Shown here: piece by piece, positions 1 to 9,227 of the stretch | Position numbering within the stretch: position 1 is the first letter of the stretch | Layout of the letters: each line of letters opens with the position of its first letter | Source: Sphingomonas ginsenosidimutans | Lineage (GTDB): Bacteria; Pseudomonadota; Alphaproteobacteria; Sphingomonadales; Sphingomonadaceae | DNA: 64,000 nt | Assembly (NCBI RefSeq): GCF_002374835.1 | Contig: NZ_NWVD01000003.1 | Span: 62,001 to 126,000 of the forward strand | Direction of reading: 5' to 3' | Notes under the pieces: generated by a model | The model's input: only the letters and a program-made list of their open reading frames with translations | Databases searched by the model: none | What the model was told of the DNA's origin: nothing | Made by a program: the position numbers and the translations under genes

Positions 1-2458
1 TCGGTCAGCACCAGCGTCGCGCCATCGATCCGGCCGTTCTGCAAGCGGTAGGGCAGCGTGCGCAGCGCGAAGGTGCGGGCGCCGTCGCGACTGGTGACGC
101 GCCGCTGCGTCGCGGGCGCGCCCGCAGCGACCGCGCGCGCGTCGGCGACGTAGTCGGCATCGTCCAGCCCGCTCGCCACATCGGTCAGCGGGCGTCCGCG
201 ATCGACCGGCTGGAGCGGGAAGATCGTGGTCGCGGCGGCGGTATAGTTGCGGATGCGCAGATCGGCATCGACCACCACCACCGCCAGATCGGTCGATTCG
301 AAGAAATTGCGCAGGTCGGCATTGGCGACGGTCAGCTGGTCGACCTTGGTCTTCAACTCGTCGTTGACGGTCGACAGCTCTTCGTTGGTCGATTGAAGCT
401 CCTCGTTCATCGACATCATTTCTTCGTTGGAGCTCTTCAGTTCCTCGTTCGCGGTCTCCAGTTCCTCCACCGCGGAACGCAGCCGGTGGCGCGTCAGCCG
501 CAGTTCGTCCTCCAGCGCCTCCAGATGGTCGTCGCCCTCCGCCAGGTCGACCGCGTCGGGATCGTCGGCGGGGCGGAACGGGCCGGCATCGCGGAACACG
601 AACAGCAAGGTGCCGTCGCCCAGCGGGTCGCACACCACCTCCACCGGCTGGATGCCGAATTCGTTCGCCACCTCGACGTCGCGGGCCACCACCTGCCGGC
701 GCCCGTCGCGCGCCTGCCGCAGCAGCGGGCCGATGACGTCGCGCAGGCCAGGCCGCGCCAGCGTGATCGCACTCGATCCGCCGGTGCGCGATACGGGGAA
801 GTCGAAATAGCGGCTCAGCCGCCCGTGCGCCGCCAGGATCGCGCCGTCCTGGTCCAGCACCATGCTGGGCGGGGCGTAACGATCGACCAGCCGGCGCATC
901 GCGGCCTGATCCTCGGCCAGCGTGCCCGCGCCGTCGCGCCCCGCCCGGTCGCGGCGCGGCGCGGCCTGGCGCAGCCCGCCGGGCAGGTCGATCGGATAGG
1001 CCGGGGCGCCCGGCGACCGGGTGAACAGCCGCGCATGGCGATCGATCGCGGGGAACAGATGCTCGAACCGCCCGACGCTTTCGGACGGCCCAAGGAACAG
1101 GAAGCCGCCGGGCCGGATTGCATAATGCAGCAGCGGCAGCACCGTCTGCTGCAACCGGTCATCGAAATAAATCAGCAGGTTGCGGCACGACACCAGGTCG
1201 ACGCGCGAAAACGGCGGATCCTTGACCAGGCTATGGTTGGAGAAGCGGATGAGGTCGCGGATCGCGGTCGTCATCGTGAACCGCTCGCCATGCGGCACGG
1301 TATAGCGTTCGCGCAACGCCGCCGGAATGTCCGCCAGCGCCGCGACCGGATAGGTGCCCTCCCGCGCGATCGCCAGCATCTGTTCGTCGATGTCGGTGGC
1401 GAAGATCTGCACCGCCGCCGGCTCCCCCGCCTCGCGCGCGGCCTCGGCGAACAGCATCGCGATCGTGTACGCTTCCTCCCCGCTCGAACAACCGGGAATC
1501 CAAACGCGCACGTCCTCGCCCGGGTCCCGCCCCGCCAGCAGCGGCGCGATCGCCTCGGCGCGCAGCAGCTCGAACAAAGCGGCGTCGCGGAAGAAGCGCG
1601 TGACATTGATCAGCAGGTCGCGGAACAGCGCCTCGCATTCGTCGGCGTCGCTACGAATCCGCGCCAGATAGCCGCGCCCGCTGTCGATCCCTAGGACGTG
1701 CATCCGCCGCTCGACCCGGCGGATCAGCGTCGAGCGCTTGTAGCCCGAGAAGTCGTGCCCGACCGCCTGGCGCAGCACGCGGCACAGGTCGTCGACATGG
1801 TCGGCGACCACGGTCGCCTCGCTTTCCAGCGGATCGCCCGCGCGCCGCGCGAAGAAGCTGGACAGGCATGCGATGATCTCGCCGGGCGGGCGCACGTAAT
1901 CGACCAGCCCGGTGCCGACCGCCGACAGCGGCATCCCGTCGTAACGCGCGGTGTCCGGCTGCTGGACGACGCACACACCGCCGTTTTCCTTCACCGCGCG
2001 CAGGCCCGTGGTGCCGTCCGCGCCGGTGCCCGACAGGATCACGCACGCCGCATCCGCCTGCCGGTCGACCGCCAGCGACTGGAAGAAATCGTCGATCGGC
2101 CGGCGCAGCCCGCGCGGCTGCGCAAAATCGGTCAGTTCCAGCACGCCGTCGCGAATCGCCAGCCCGTGGCCGGGCGGATGATATAGACGCGGTCCGGCTC
2201 CAGCCGCTCGCCGCCCTCGCACTGCAACACCTCCAGCGCGGTATGCCGGTCGAGCAGCTGCGCCAGCATGCTTTCGTGATTGGGGTCCAGATGCTGGACG
2301 ATCACGAACGCCATGCCGGTGGACGTGCGCACCGGCGACAGCATGTCGCGCAGCGCCTCCAGCCCCCCCGCCGACGCGCCGATGCCGACGACGGGGAACG
2401 CGGCCTTGCCGGGCATGTCCGTCTCTCCGCCGGGTCGCTCCTGCGTGTCGCCGCTCAC
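1..2458 (-). pseudogene. CheB-CheR-PAS hybrid (methylesterase/methyltransferase), frameshifted, 3' end beyond window
   Basis: Chemotaxis-type fusion of a CheB glutamate methylesterase, a CheR SAM-dependent methyltransferase, a coiled coil and a PAS region. It starts at a GTG that overlaps the stop of the upstream LOV gene. The first 95 or so codons give the CheB N-terminus with the catalytic serine loop GIGASAGG (Ser29) and VQHLDP (His56). That frame then runs into an early stop at 2132. The rest of CheB (AIRDGVLEL, then GTGADGT with the catalytic Asp), the CheR SAM motif (PGCSSGEEAYTIAM), NLLIYFDD, the heptad-rich ETANEELKSSNEE region and the PAS part continue in another frame, open to position 1. 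One missing G on the plus strand near 2170-2180 would restore IIPPGHGLAIRDG, which fits the family. This is either a sequencing error or a real inactivating indel. Domain identity is certain; intactness is not. Confidence 0.85.
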
Positions 2459-3012
2459 GGGAAGCGGACGTCGTCGAGCTCGGCCAGCGTCAACTTGGCC
2501 TGTGCGATGGTCGCGGCGGTATTGCCGATCGTCATCAGCGATCCTTCCAGCACCATCCCCGCCTCGGCGACCAAAGGGGTCAGCCGCGACAGCGTCATCC
2601 CCAGTTCGCGGTCGTAATCGGCCAGCAGTTCGGGCTGCGCATGGCTGACGTCGAATTGCGAGGCGAAGATGAACGGGATCGCGCCGTCGCCCGTGCGCAG
2701 TTTCGACATGTAGAGCAGGTTCACGAACGGCCGGCCGTCCTTGCGGAAATTGACGATCGACGTGCGCACGTTGACGTGCCGGTCGCTGCCCAGGAATTCG
2801 TGGATCCGCTCGCGCGCCTCCACATTGGGCGCGTCGCGCTGCAACAGGCGGCAGTTCTGCCCCACCACCTCCGCCGCGCTATAGCCGGTCAGCGCCTCGA
2901 ACGGCGCATTGACCGTCAGCAGCGCATGATCGTCGGTCACGCCGGCGATCGCCAGCGCGATCCGCGACTGGCGGCAATAGTCCGACAGATGATGGGGAAT
3001 AATCTGGTTCAC
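2455..3012 (-). CDS. LOV-domain blue-light photoreceptor protein
   Basis: A PAS/LOV protein of 185 residues. Residues about 20-122 form the LOV domain. GQNCRLLQ (51-58) carries the photoactive Cys54. The other FMN-contacting residues expected in LOV domains are present: Asn88 in NFRKDG, Asn98 in NLLYMS and Gln119 in FASQFD. About 60 further residues form a helical tail with no recognised output domain. The GTG at 3012 was chosen because AAGG lies 8 nt upstream; an in-frame start at 3081 would add 23 unremarkable residues. The stop overlaps the GTG of the CheB-CheR gene (GTGA), so translation is probably coupled. By inference it is the light-sensing partner of that enzyme or of its signalling pathway. 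Confidence 0.85.
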   Translation of the reverse strand: MNQIIPHHLSDYCRQSRIALAIAGVTDDHALLTVNAPFEALTGYSAAEVVGQNCRLLQRDAPNVEARERIHEFLGSDRHVNVRTSIVNFRKDGRPFVNLLYMSKLRTGDGAIPFIFASQFDVSHAQPELLADYDRELGMTLSRLTPLVAEAGMVLEGSLMTIGNTAATIAQAKLTLAELDDVRFP

Positions 3013-3119
3013 ACTCACGCCCTTAACGTGGACTAATCGCGAGCGCGAGAACAGTTCCCGCCGATCGACGCCCGCGATCACAACGAGCGGGGCGAAGCCG
3101 CGTTCAGCGGAGGAAGGGA

Positions 3120-3193
3120 TGGATGCCCGACAAGGATTCGAACCTTGATTGACGGAGTCAGAGTCCGCTCTCTTACCATTAGAGGATCGGGCA
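3120..3193 (-). tRNA. tRNA-Gln (anticodon CUG)
   Basis: Read on the minus strand, the acceptor stem TGCCCGA pairs with TCGGGCA. The anticodon arm has stem GCGGA/TCCGT and loop CTCTGAC, giving anticodon CUG, which reads CAG. The T arm contains GGTTCGAATCC. The 3' CCA is encoded at 3120-3122 after an unusual discriminator U. It stands alone between the LOV gene and the Ppx/GppA gene. Confidence 0.95.
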
Positions 3194-3370
3194 ACGAGGC
3201 GGCGCGTCTAGCGGCTGCGACCGCGCCGGTCAACCCCCACTGCCCCTTCCCGGTCCGCGTGCCTTGCCGCGCGGCAGGCGAGCGTGTAGCCTGATGGTCA
3301 AGCACCGGCCGGCAGCGCGTGCATTCCGTTGCGCGACGCCGGCACGGCAGACAGAAGAAAGTGGACGGCA

Positions 3371-4408
3371 ATGGTGGACGTCACCGCCCAATTGCCGCGC
3401 CGGCAGGGACAGCGCCCTGCCCGTTCGGCCCCCCATTCGCCGTCGCCCGCGCGCGGCGGCCCGCGGCATTATGCCGCGCTCGACCTTGGCACCAACAATT
3501 GCCGGCTGCTGATCGCGCGCCCGCAGGGAGACGGCTTTGCGGTCGTCGACGCCTTTTCGCGGATCGTGCGGCTCGGCGAAGGGCTGTCGGCGAACGGCGC
3601 GCTGTCCGATGCGGCGATCGAACGGACGATCGCGGCGCTGCGCGTGTGCGCGGACAAGCTGAAGCGCCGCAACGTCCGCCTCGCGCGGTCGGTCGCGACC
3701 GAGGCGTGCCGCCGCGCCACCAACGGCGCGGCGTTCATCGCGCGGGTGCTGGACGAAACCGGCATCCATCTCGACATCATCTCGGCGGAGGAGGAGGCGC
3801 GGCTGGCGGTGCTCGGCTGCCACGCGCTGCTCGAACCCGGGACCGGCCCCGCGCTGGTGTTCGACATCGGCGGCGGCTCGACCGAACTGGTGCTGGTCGA
3901 TGCCGACACCACCGTGCCGCGCGTGCGCGACTGGCATTCGGCGCCCTGGGGGGTCGTGTCGCTGACCGAGAGCGCGGGCGGCGGCGGGTCGGCGGAGGAA
4001 CGCGCCGCCGCCTATCGCCGGATGCGCGCGCTCGTCACCGAAAGCTTCGCGCCGTTCGCCGCGCGGCTGCCGCGCCCCGCGGTGACCCCGCGGCTGCTGG
4101 GCACCAGCGGCACGGTGACGACGCTGGCCAGCGTGCATCTGGGGCTGGAGCGCTATGACCGCGCGCAGGTCGACGGGCTGATCGCGCCCGCCGCGGCGAT
4201 GCGCGCGATCAGCCAGGAACTGGCGGGCATGTCGCTGACCGAACGCGCGCAATTGCCGTGCATCGGGCGCGAGCGTGCCGACCTGGTCGTCGCGGGCTGC
4301 GCTATCCTGGAGGGGATATTGGACCTATGGCCCGCGCAGCGGCTGGGCGTCGCCGATCGCGGCATCCGCGAGGGCATCCTGCGCCGGCTGATGGAAACCG
4401 GAGCGTAA
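3371..4408 (+). CDS. Ppx/GppA-family phosphatase
   Basis: Cytoplasmic exopolyphosphatase / pppGpp phosphohydrolase family, of the ASKHA sugar-kinase/Hsp70 fold. The phosphate-1 loop is ALDLGTNNCRLLIA, EEEARLAVLG follows the catalytic-Glu region, and the phosphate-2 loop is VFDIGGGSTELVLVD. LGTSGTVTTLASV and RADLVVAGCAILEGIL are family signatures. At about 345 residues it is the short single-module form that lacks the C-terminal HD domain, as is usual in alphaproteobacteria. ATG 3371 was chosen over the in-frame 3329 because the extra residues are basic and not conserved-looking. It is followed after 9 nt by rlmE, so the two are probably cotranscribed. The sequence cannot separate polyphosphate from pppGpp as substrate. 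Confidence 0.9.
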   Translation: MVDVTAQLPRRQGQRPARSAPHSPSPARGGPRHYAALDLGTNNCRLLIARPQGDGFAVVDAFSRIVRLGEGLSANGALSDAAIERTIAALRVCADKLKRRNVRLARSVATEACRRATNGAAFIARVLDETGIHLDIISAEEEARLAVLGCHALLEPGTGPALVFDIGGGSTELVLVDADTTVPRVRDWHSAPWGVVSLTESAGGGGSAEERAAAYRRMRALVTESFAPFAARLPRPAVTPRLLGTSGTVTTLASVHLGLERYDRAQVDGLIAPAAAMRAISQELAGMSLTERAQLPCIGRERADLVVAGCAILEGILDLWPAQRLGVADRGIREGILRRLMETGA

Positions 4409-4417
4409 GGGCGGATC

Positions 4418-5107
4418 ATGCGGGGAACCGGAGCGGGGCGCCAGCGCGTCAAGACCGCGCGCAAGCGCAGCGCGCAATCGACCCGCTGGCTCGCGCGCCA
4501 GCTCAACGATCCGTACGTCCACCGCGCGAAGGCGGAGGGCTATCGCAGCCGCGCGGCATTCAAGCTGATCGAACTGGACGAACGCTTCGGCCTTCTGAAG
4601 GGCGTGAAACGCGTCGTCGACCTGGGGATCGCGCCTGGTGGGTGGAGCCAGGTGGTGCGCCGCCAGGCGCCCGGTGCCGCGATCGTCGGCATCGACCTGC
4701 TGCCGGTCGATCCGATCGACGGCGTCACCATCTTCGAGATGGATTTCATGGCCGACAAAGCGCCCGGCGTGCTGATGGAGGCGCTGGGCGGCGCGCCCGA
4801 TCTGGTCATGTCGGACATGGCCGCCAACACCGTCGGCCATCCGCAGACCGACGCGCTGCGCACCATGGCGCTGGTCGAAACCGCGCTCGCCTTCGCGATC
4901 GACGTGCTGCGCCCCGGCGGCACCTTCGTGTCGAAGGTGTTCGCCGGCGGCGCCGATGCCGCGCTGGTGGCGGAGATGAAGCGCAACTTCACCACCGTCA
5001 AACACGCCAAGCCGCCGTCGAGCCGCAAGGGATCGGTGGAATGGTTCGTCGTGGCGCAGGGGTTCAAGGGGCGCGCGGTGCCGACGGACGACGGGGCGGC
5101 GGAATAG
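4418..5107 (+). CDS. rlmE: 23S rRNA (uridine-2552-2'-O)-methyltransferase RlmE
   Basis: FtsJ/RrmJ-type Rossmann methyltransferase that 2'-O-methylates U2552 in the A-loop of 23S rRNA using SAM. Diagnostic stretches are YRSRAAFKLIELDERF near the N-terminus (catalytic Lys), VVDLGIAPGGWSQ (SAM motif I), LVMSDMAANT (catalytic Asp) and GGTFVSKVF (catalytic Lys). The length of 229 matches the family, with a basic N-terminal extension of about 25 residues. It lies 9 nt downstream of the Ppx/GppA gene on the same strand. Confidence 0.95.
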   Translation: MRGTGAGRQRVKTARKRSAQSTRWLARQLNDPYVHRAKAEGYRSRAAFKLIELDERFGLLKGVKRVVDLGIAPGGWSQVVRRQAPGAAIVGIDLLPVDPIDGVTIFEMDFMADKAPGVLMEALGGAPDLVMSDMAANTVGHPQTDALRTMALVETALAFAIDVLRPGGTFVSKVFAGGADAALVAEMKRNFTTVKHAKPPSSRKGSVEWFVVAQGFKGRAVPTDDGAAE

Positions 5108-5173
5108 GGTCACGGCGGGCGGAGTGAGGGGCTTCTCACCCGTTCGCCCGCCGGTCCGTTCACCGCCCCCTTC

Positions 5174-5290
5174 CGTTCGCCCTAAGGAGCCGTTGAGCCT
5201 GTCGAAACGGCGTCTCGAAGGGTGGTGAGGCTACCGCACGTGCCTCGAGACGAGGCTTCGACACGCTCAGCCGCTCCTCGGCACGAACGG
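5174..5290. repeat. Long intergenic palindromic repeat, two copies head to head
   Basis: Copy 1 (5174-5223) reads CGTTCGCCCTAAGGAGCC then GTTGAGCCTGTCGAAACGG then CGTCTCGAAGG. Copy 2 (5242-5290) is a diverged copy in the opposite orientation: TGCCTCGAGACGAGGCTTCG, ACACGCTCAGCC, GCTCCTCGGCACGAACGG. The same element recurs at 45617-45710 and 55997-56046. It contains no coding sequence. Confidence 0.8.
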
Positions 5291-5304
5291 TTGCCCCCTT
5301 CCCG

Positions 5305-5398
5305 TCATGCCGGACCTGTTCCGGCATCCACCGCGCCGCATCCTCGCGATCGGTCGATCTCGCGGAACGCTGGACCCCGGAACACGCCCGGGGTGACG
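5305..5398. repeat. Paired REP/BIME-like palindrome (diverged copy)
   Basis: GTCATGCCGGACCTGTTCC followed by GGCATCC (5305-5330) faces GGACCCCGGAACACG followed by CCCGGGGTGACG (5372-5398). The outer ends are GTCA and TGAC and each half is itself a hairpin, the architecture seen at 51457, 54626, 58938 and 62321. Confidence 0.7.
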
Positions 5399-5466
5399 AT
5401 TCCTGCGTGTTGGGCGGTGCGCGCTTCGCCATGGCGACGGATGGACATCCCCTCAGCATAACGAAA

Positions 5467-5494
5467 CGGGCGCCGGTGTTGCCACCGACGCCCG
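5467..5494 (-). terminator. Intrinsic terminator of rpmI-rplT
   Basis: On the minus strand CGGGCGTCGGTG, loop GCAA and CACCGGCGCCCG form a strong hairpin followed by TTTCGTT. It lies 26 nt after the rplT stop. Confidence 0.8.
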
Positions 5495-5520
5495 ATCGTC
5501 TTTAGCGATGTACCGCCGGC

Positions 5521-5886
5521 TTACGCCGCCTGGGGCAGCGCCGCCTTGGCCTGCGCGATGATCGCGGAGAAGGCCTCGCCCTCGTGCATCGCGATATCGG
5601 CCAGCACCTTGCGGTCCAGCTCCACGCCGGCCAGCTTCAGGCCGTGCATGAACTGGCTGTAGGTCAGCCCTTCGGCGCGGACGCCGGCGTTGATGCGCTG
5701 GATCCACAGGCCGCGGAAGGTGCGCTTCTTCACCTTGCGGTCGCGATAGGCGTACTGGCCGGCCTTCTCGACCGCCTGACGGGCGACGCGGATCGTGTTC
5801 TTGCGACGACCGCGATAGCCCTTGGCCTGTTCCAGGATGTTCTTGTGCTTGGCGCGAGTGGTTACGCCCCGCTTGACGCGTGCCAT
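5521..5886 (-). CDS. rplT: 50S ribosomal protein L20
   Basis: L20 binds 23S rRNA early in 50S assembly. The 121 residues begin [18 protein letters not shown] and carry the family stretches [24 protein letters not shown] (about 22-45) and [20 protein letters not shown] (about 61-80). Length and start are typical. It is the second gene of the rpmI-rplT operon, 20 nt after rpmI, and is followed by an intrinsic terminator. No infC is adjacent upstream in this window. Confidence 0.98.
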   Translation of the reverse strand: MARVKRGVTTRAKHKNILEQAKGYRGRRKNTIRVARQAVEKAGQYAYRDRKVKKRTFRGLWIQRINAGVRAEGLTYSQFMHGLKLAGVELDRKVLADIAMHEGEAFSAIIAQAKAALPQAA

Positions 5887-5906
5887 ATCTTATTCCTCCT
5901 CGTCGC

Positions 5907-6110
5907 TCAGTTCAGGCCGTACGGCGCCCAGGCCTTCACCGTCGCGGTGTCGGCCTTCGACAGCACCGTGGTGCCGCGGTTCTGGCGGATGTACTTGCCG
6001 TTATGGCTGATGAGGCGGTGGCGCTTGCCGGCGACGCCGTGCTTGAGCTTGCCGGTGGCGGTGAGCTTGAAGCGCTTCTTGACGCCGCTCTTGGTCTTGA
6101 GCTTGGGCAT
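5907..6110 (-). CDS. rpmI: 50S ribosomal protein L35
   Basis: Small basic ribosomal protein of 67 residues beginning [20 protein letters not shown], with [15 protein letters not shown] near the C-terminus, as expected for L35. An AAAGGAC ribosome-binding site precedes the ATG. First gene of the rpmI-rplT pair, divergent from the AsmA-like gene. Confidence 0.97.
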   Translation of the reverse strand: MPKLKTKSGVKKRFKLTATGKLKHGVAGKRHRLISHNGKYIRQNRGTTVLSKADTATVKAWAPYGLN

Positions 6111-6273
6111 TTTGGTCCTTTCGTTAAGAGCGCTGAGGCTGGACGGCCGCGGCAGCCCTTGATGGCCGGGCCGTCGTCAAGCACCTGTCGCTCGAGAAGC
6201 GGGCCGCCTAGCCGAACGCGTCGCGAAAAGCAACCTTCGGGAACCGCCGGCACGGCGCGGCGATTGTGCCGCC

Positions 6274-8376
6274 ATGGCAACGACCGCTCCCGCCCCAGCT
6301 GCGTCCGCCGAACCGCCGACCCGCGCGCGCCGCATCGCACGGGTGGCGGCGCGCGTCGCGCTGGGCGTGCTGGCGCTGCTGTTCGCGATCTGGCTGGTGC
6401 TGTTCGTCACCAAGGGCCGCTTCCTGAAACATCCTTTCGAATCGGTCGCCGGTCGCCTGACGAACCGCACCGTTACCGTCGGCGGCGATTTCCGGCTCTA
6501 TTTCTCGCCGCTGCGCCTCACTTTCTATGCCGAGAAGCTGTCGGTATCGAACCCGGGCTGGGCGACGCGCCCGTACCTGTTCACCGCCGAGCGGATCGAT
6601 TCGCGGATCGCGCCGCTGTCGCTGCTGTTCGGCAAGCGGCGGTTCCACTGGCTGGACCTGACGCGCGGCGCGGTCGATCTGGAATGGAACGCCGCGCACG
6701 ATCGCAACACCTGGACGTTCAGCGAGAAGAAGGGCTCGGGCAAGCCGCTCGACCTGCCGCGGATCGATCGCGCGACGATCGCCGGGACGAGCGTGCGCTA
6801 TCGCGATCCTCGCATGAAGCTGACGACGCAACTGGCGCTCGACACGATCCGCTCCACCGACGCGCGGATCGGGCAGGCGGTCGGCGTTAACGGATCCGGG
6901 GTGCTGCGCGACACGCCGTTCACGCTCGCCGCGCGACTGCTGTCGCCCGATGCCACCGTCGCGCGCGGCAAGAACGAATTGGTGATGCGCGCCCGCGCGG
7001 CCGGCAACGTCATCGACGTCACCGGCACCCTGCCCAGCCTGGCGCAGGTGGAGGGCGTGCCGCTGGCGGTGCGTGCGCGCGGGCGCAACCTGGCGGCGCT
7101 GCTGGGGATCATCGACGTCGCCATCCCCAATACGCGCACCTATCGCCTGCGCGCGCAATTGGTGCAGCAGGGGCAGGAATATCGCTTCACGCGGATGGCC
7201 GGGACGTTCGGCGACAGCGACCTGGCCGGGCGGCTGACCGTCACCAACGGCGATCGCCTGCACCTCGATTCGCGACTGGAGACGAAGCGGCTCGATATCG
7301 TCGATGCCGCGCCGTTCATCGGCTACAATCCCGATATCGTCGCGACGAAGGGCGCGGTCGCCGCCGCCGCCGCGACCGGTGCCGCGCCCGCGCGGCTGCT
7401 GCCCGATGCCGAGCTGCCGGTCGCGACGATGCAGCGGTTCGACGCCGACCTCATCTGGCATATCGCCACGGTCCGCTCGCGCCGGGTGCCGGTGTCCGAT
7501 GTCGATCTGACGCTGAAGCTGGCGGACGGACGGCTGGCGCTGTCACCGCTCACCTTCGCGATGGCGCGCGGCAATGTCGCGTCGGACCTCGTCTTCGACA
7601 CGCGCCAGCGTCCCAGCGCGATCCGCTACGACATCCGCCTGGCGCCCACCCCGCTCGGCCGGCTGCTGGCGGGCTATGGCGTGGCGGAGGCGGGGACGAC
7701 GGGGACGATCGGCGGGCGCATCCAGCTGGCCGGGCGCGGCGATTCGCTCCACGATTCGCTCGCCACCGCCAACGGCCGCATCGCCTTCGTCATTCCCGCC
7801 GGCACGCTGTGGACCCGCAACGTCCAGCTGGCGGAACTGGATATCGGCACCTTCGTCCAGAAGATGTTCGCCGATCAGCTGAAGGAGCCGGTGCGGATCA
7901 ACTGCGGCCTCATCGCCTTCACCGTGCGCGGCGGGCTGGCGGCGGCGGACCCGATCCTGATCGACACGACCAAGAACGTCATCCTCGGCCGCGGCGGGTT
8001 CAGCTTCCGCAGCGAGGGCGTGGACATCGCGGTGCGCGCCGATGCGAAGAAGTTCAGCCTGTTTTCCGGCCAGTCGCCGGTCGGGATCACCGGCACCTTC
8101 GCGCAGCCGGGGCTAACCGTCATCACGCCGCAGCTGCTGGCTCGCGCCGGCGCCGGGCTGGGGCTGGCGGTGGTGGCGACGCCGGTCGCCGGCATCCTCG
8201 CCTTCGTCGATCCGGGCGATGCCAAGGCGGCGCAATGCGGCCCGGTGCTGTCCGGGCGCACCGCCGCGGCACAGCGCACCGACAAGGGCGAACCGCGCAC
8301 CGACGTGGGCGACGGGCGATCAGCGACCCCCGACCAGCAGCCGGCGAAGCGCAAGAAGTTCCTGGGCATCTTCTAG
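6274..8376 (+). CDS. AsmA-family envelope protein
   Basis: A 700-residue AsmA-like protein. A short cytoplasmic N-terminus is followed by one membrane segment (about 26-46, LALLFAIWLVLFV). A long, mostly beta-strand periplasmic domain follows, with the N-terminal AsmA motif (VAGRLTNRTVTVGGDFRLYFSP) and a C-terminal AsmA repeat (LAELDIGTFVQKMFADQLKEPVRINCGLIAF). Proteins of this superfamily act at the inner face of the envelope, probably in lipid transport or outer-membrane homeostasis. The C-terminal tail is hydrophilic and ends in KRKKFLGIF. It is divergent from rpmI and is followed closely by the sterol-desaturase-like gene. Confidence 0.85.
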   Translation: MATTAPAPAASAEPPTRARRIARVAARVALGVLALLFAIWLVLFVTKGRFLKHPFESVAGRLTNRTVTVGGDFRLYFSPLRLTFYAEKLSVSNPGWATRPYLFTAERIDSRIAPLSLLFGKRRFHWLDLTRGAVDLEWNAAHDRNTWTFSEKKGSGKPLDLPRIDRATIAGTSVRYRDPRMKLTTQLALDTIRSTDARIGQAVGVNGSGVLRDTPFTLAARLLSPDATVARGKNELVMRARAAGNVIDVTGTLPSLAQVEGVPLAVRARGRNLAALLGIIDVAIPNTRTYRLRAQLVQQGQEYRFTRMAGTFGDSDLAGRLTVTNGDRLHLDSRLETKRLDIVDAAPFIGYNPDIVATKGAVAAAAATGAAPARLLPDAELPVATMQRFDADLIWHIATVRSRRVPVSDVDLTLKLADGRLALSPLTFAMARGNVASDLVFDTRQRPSAIRYDIRLAPTPLGRLLAGYGVAEAGTTGTIGGRIQLAGRGDSLHDSLATANGRIAFVIPAGTLWTRNVQLAELDIGTFVQKMFADQLKEPVRINCGLIAFTVRGGLAAADPILIDTTKNVILGRGGFSFRSEGVDIAVRADAKKFSLFSGQSPVGITGTFAQPGLTVITPQLLARAGAGLGLAVVATPVAGILAFVDPGDAKAAQCGPVLSGRTAAAQRTDKGEPRTDVGDGRSATPDQQPAKRKKFLGIF

Positions 8377-8423
8377 GCCGCCGCCGTTGCCGCCCCGCCG
8401 CGCACGCCGTACAAGGCGCCGCG

Positions 8424-9227
8424 ATGCCCGTCGTGCCGATCCTCCTGTCCGCGCTGGCGATGGCCGCGATCGTCGCGGTGCGCTATCTGCTGGCCAGCGG
8501 CGGGTTCGCGCTGGCGACGCGGCTGCGCCACCGTGGCCTCTACACCGGGCTGGACCCGCAGATCCGGCGGGAGATCGCGTGGAGCCTCGCCTCCGCCGCG
8601 ATCTACGGCCTGCCCGCCGGGGTCATCGCCTGGGGCTGGCAGAACCGCGGCTGGACGCGAATCTATTCCGACATCCACGCCTTCCCCCTGTGGTACTGGC
8701 CGCTGTCGGTGCTGCTGTACCTGATCGCGCACGACACCTGGTTCTACTGGACGCACCGCTGGATGCACCGCCCGCGCGTGTTCCGCGTCGCGCATGCCGT
8801 CCACCACGCCAGCCGCCCGCCCACCGCCTGGGCGGCGATGGCGTTCCACCCGGTCGAGGCGCTGACCGGGGCTGTGGCCATTCCGCTACTGGTGTTCGTG
8901 ATTCCGATCCATGTCGGCGCACTCGCATTGGTGCTGACGATGATGACCGTTATGGGGGTGACCAACCATATGGGGTGGGAGGTTTTCCCGCGGTTCATGT
9001 GGGGGGGGATAATGGGGCGCTGGCTGATCACCGCCAGCCACCATCAGCGGCATCATGAGCGGTACGGGTGCAATTATGGACTGTATTTCCGGTTCTGGGA
9101 CCGCCTGTGCGGCACCGACGAGGGGTTGGGGGATTTCGCGCGCGCGCATGCGCAGGCTGGCCGTCGCGGGGGCGATGGCGGTCGGCGCGATGCCGCTGGT
9201 GGGGGCGGCGCCGGTCGGGGCGCTTGA
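8424..9227 (+). CDS. Sterol desaturase / fatty acid hydroxylase family protein
   Basis: Membrane-bound non-haem diiron oxygenase family. The three histidine clusters are H103/H111/H115 (HDTWFYWTHRWMH), H124/H127/H128 (HAVHH) and H206/H207/H210/H211 (HHQRHH), set among several hydrophobic membrane segments. Family members hydroxylate or desaturate lipids, sterols or carotenoids; the substrate cannot be told here. The last 30 residues are low-complexity Gly/Ala/Arg and lie in the 80 nt overlap with the next gene, so the true C-terminus may be unusual or extended by read-through. Confidence 0.85.
   Translation: MPVVPILLSALAMAAIVAVRYLLASGGFALATRLRHRGLYTGLDPQIRREIAWSLASAAIYGLPAGVIAWGWQNRGWTRIYSDIHAFPLWYWPLSVLLYLIAHDTWFYWTHRWMHRPRVFRVAHAVHHASRPPTAWAAMAFHPVEALTGAVAIPLLVFVIPIHVGALALVLTMMTVMGVTNHMGWEVFPRFMWGGIMGRWLITASHHQRHHERYGCNYGLYFRFWDRLCGTDEGLGDFARAHAQAGRRGGDGGRRDAAGGGGAGRGA

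Larger units (their letters stand above)
5108..5520. other. Repeat-rich intergenic region
   Basis: No gene is seen between rlmE and rplT. The stretch holds an inverted pair of long palindromic repeats (5174-5223 and 5242-5290), a paired short palindrome (5305-5330 and 5372-5398) and the rplT terminator (5467-5494). ORFs here simply read through the repeats. Confidence 0.8.

Noticed and set aside
5222-5461. Plus-strand ORF in the repeat region after rlmE
   Set aside because: It reads through palindromic repeats and has no conserved-looking residues.
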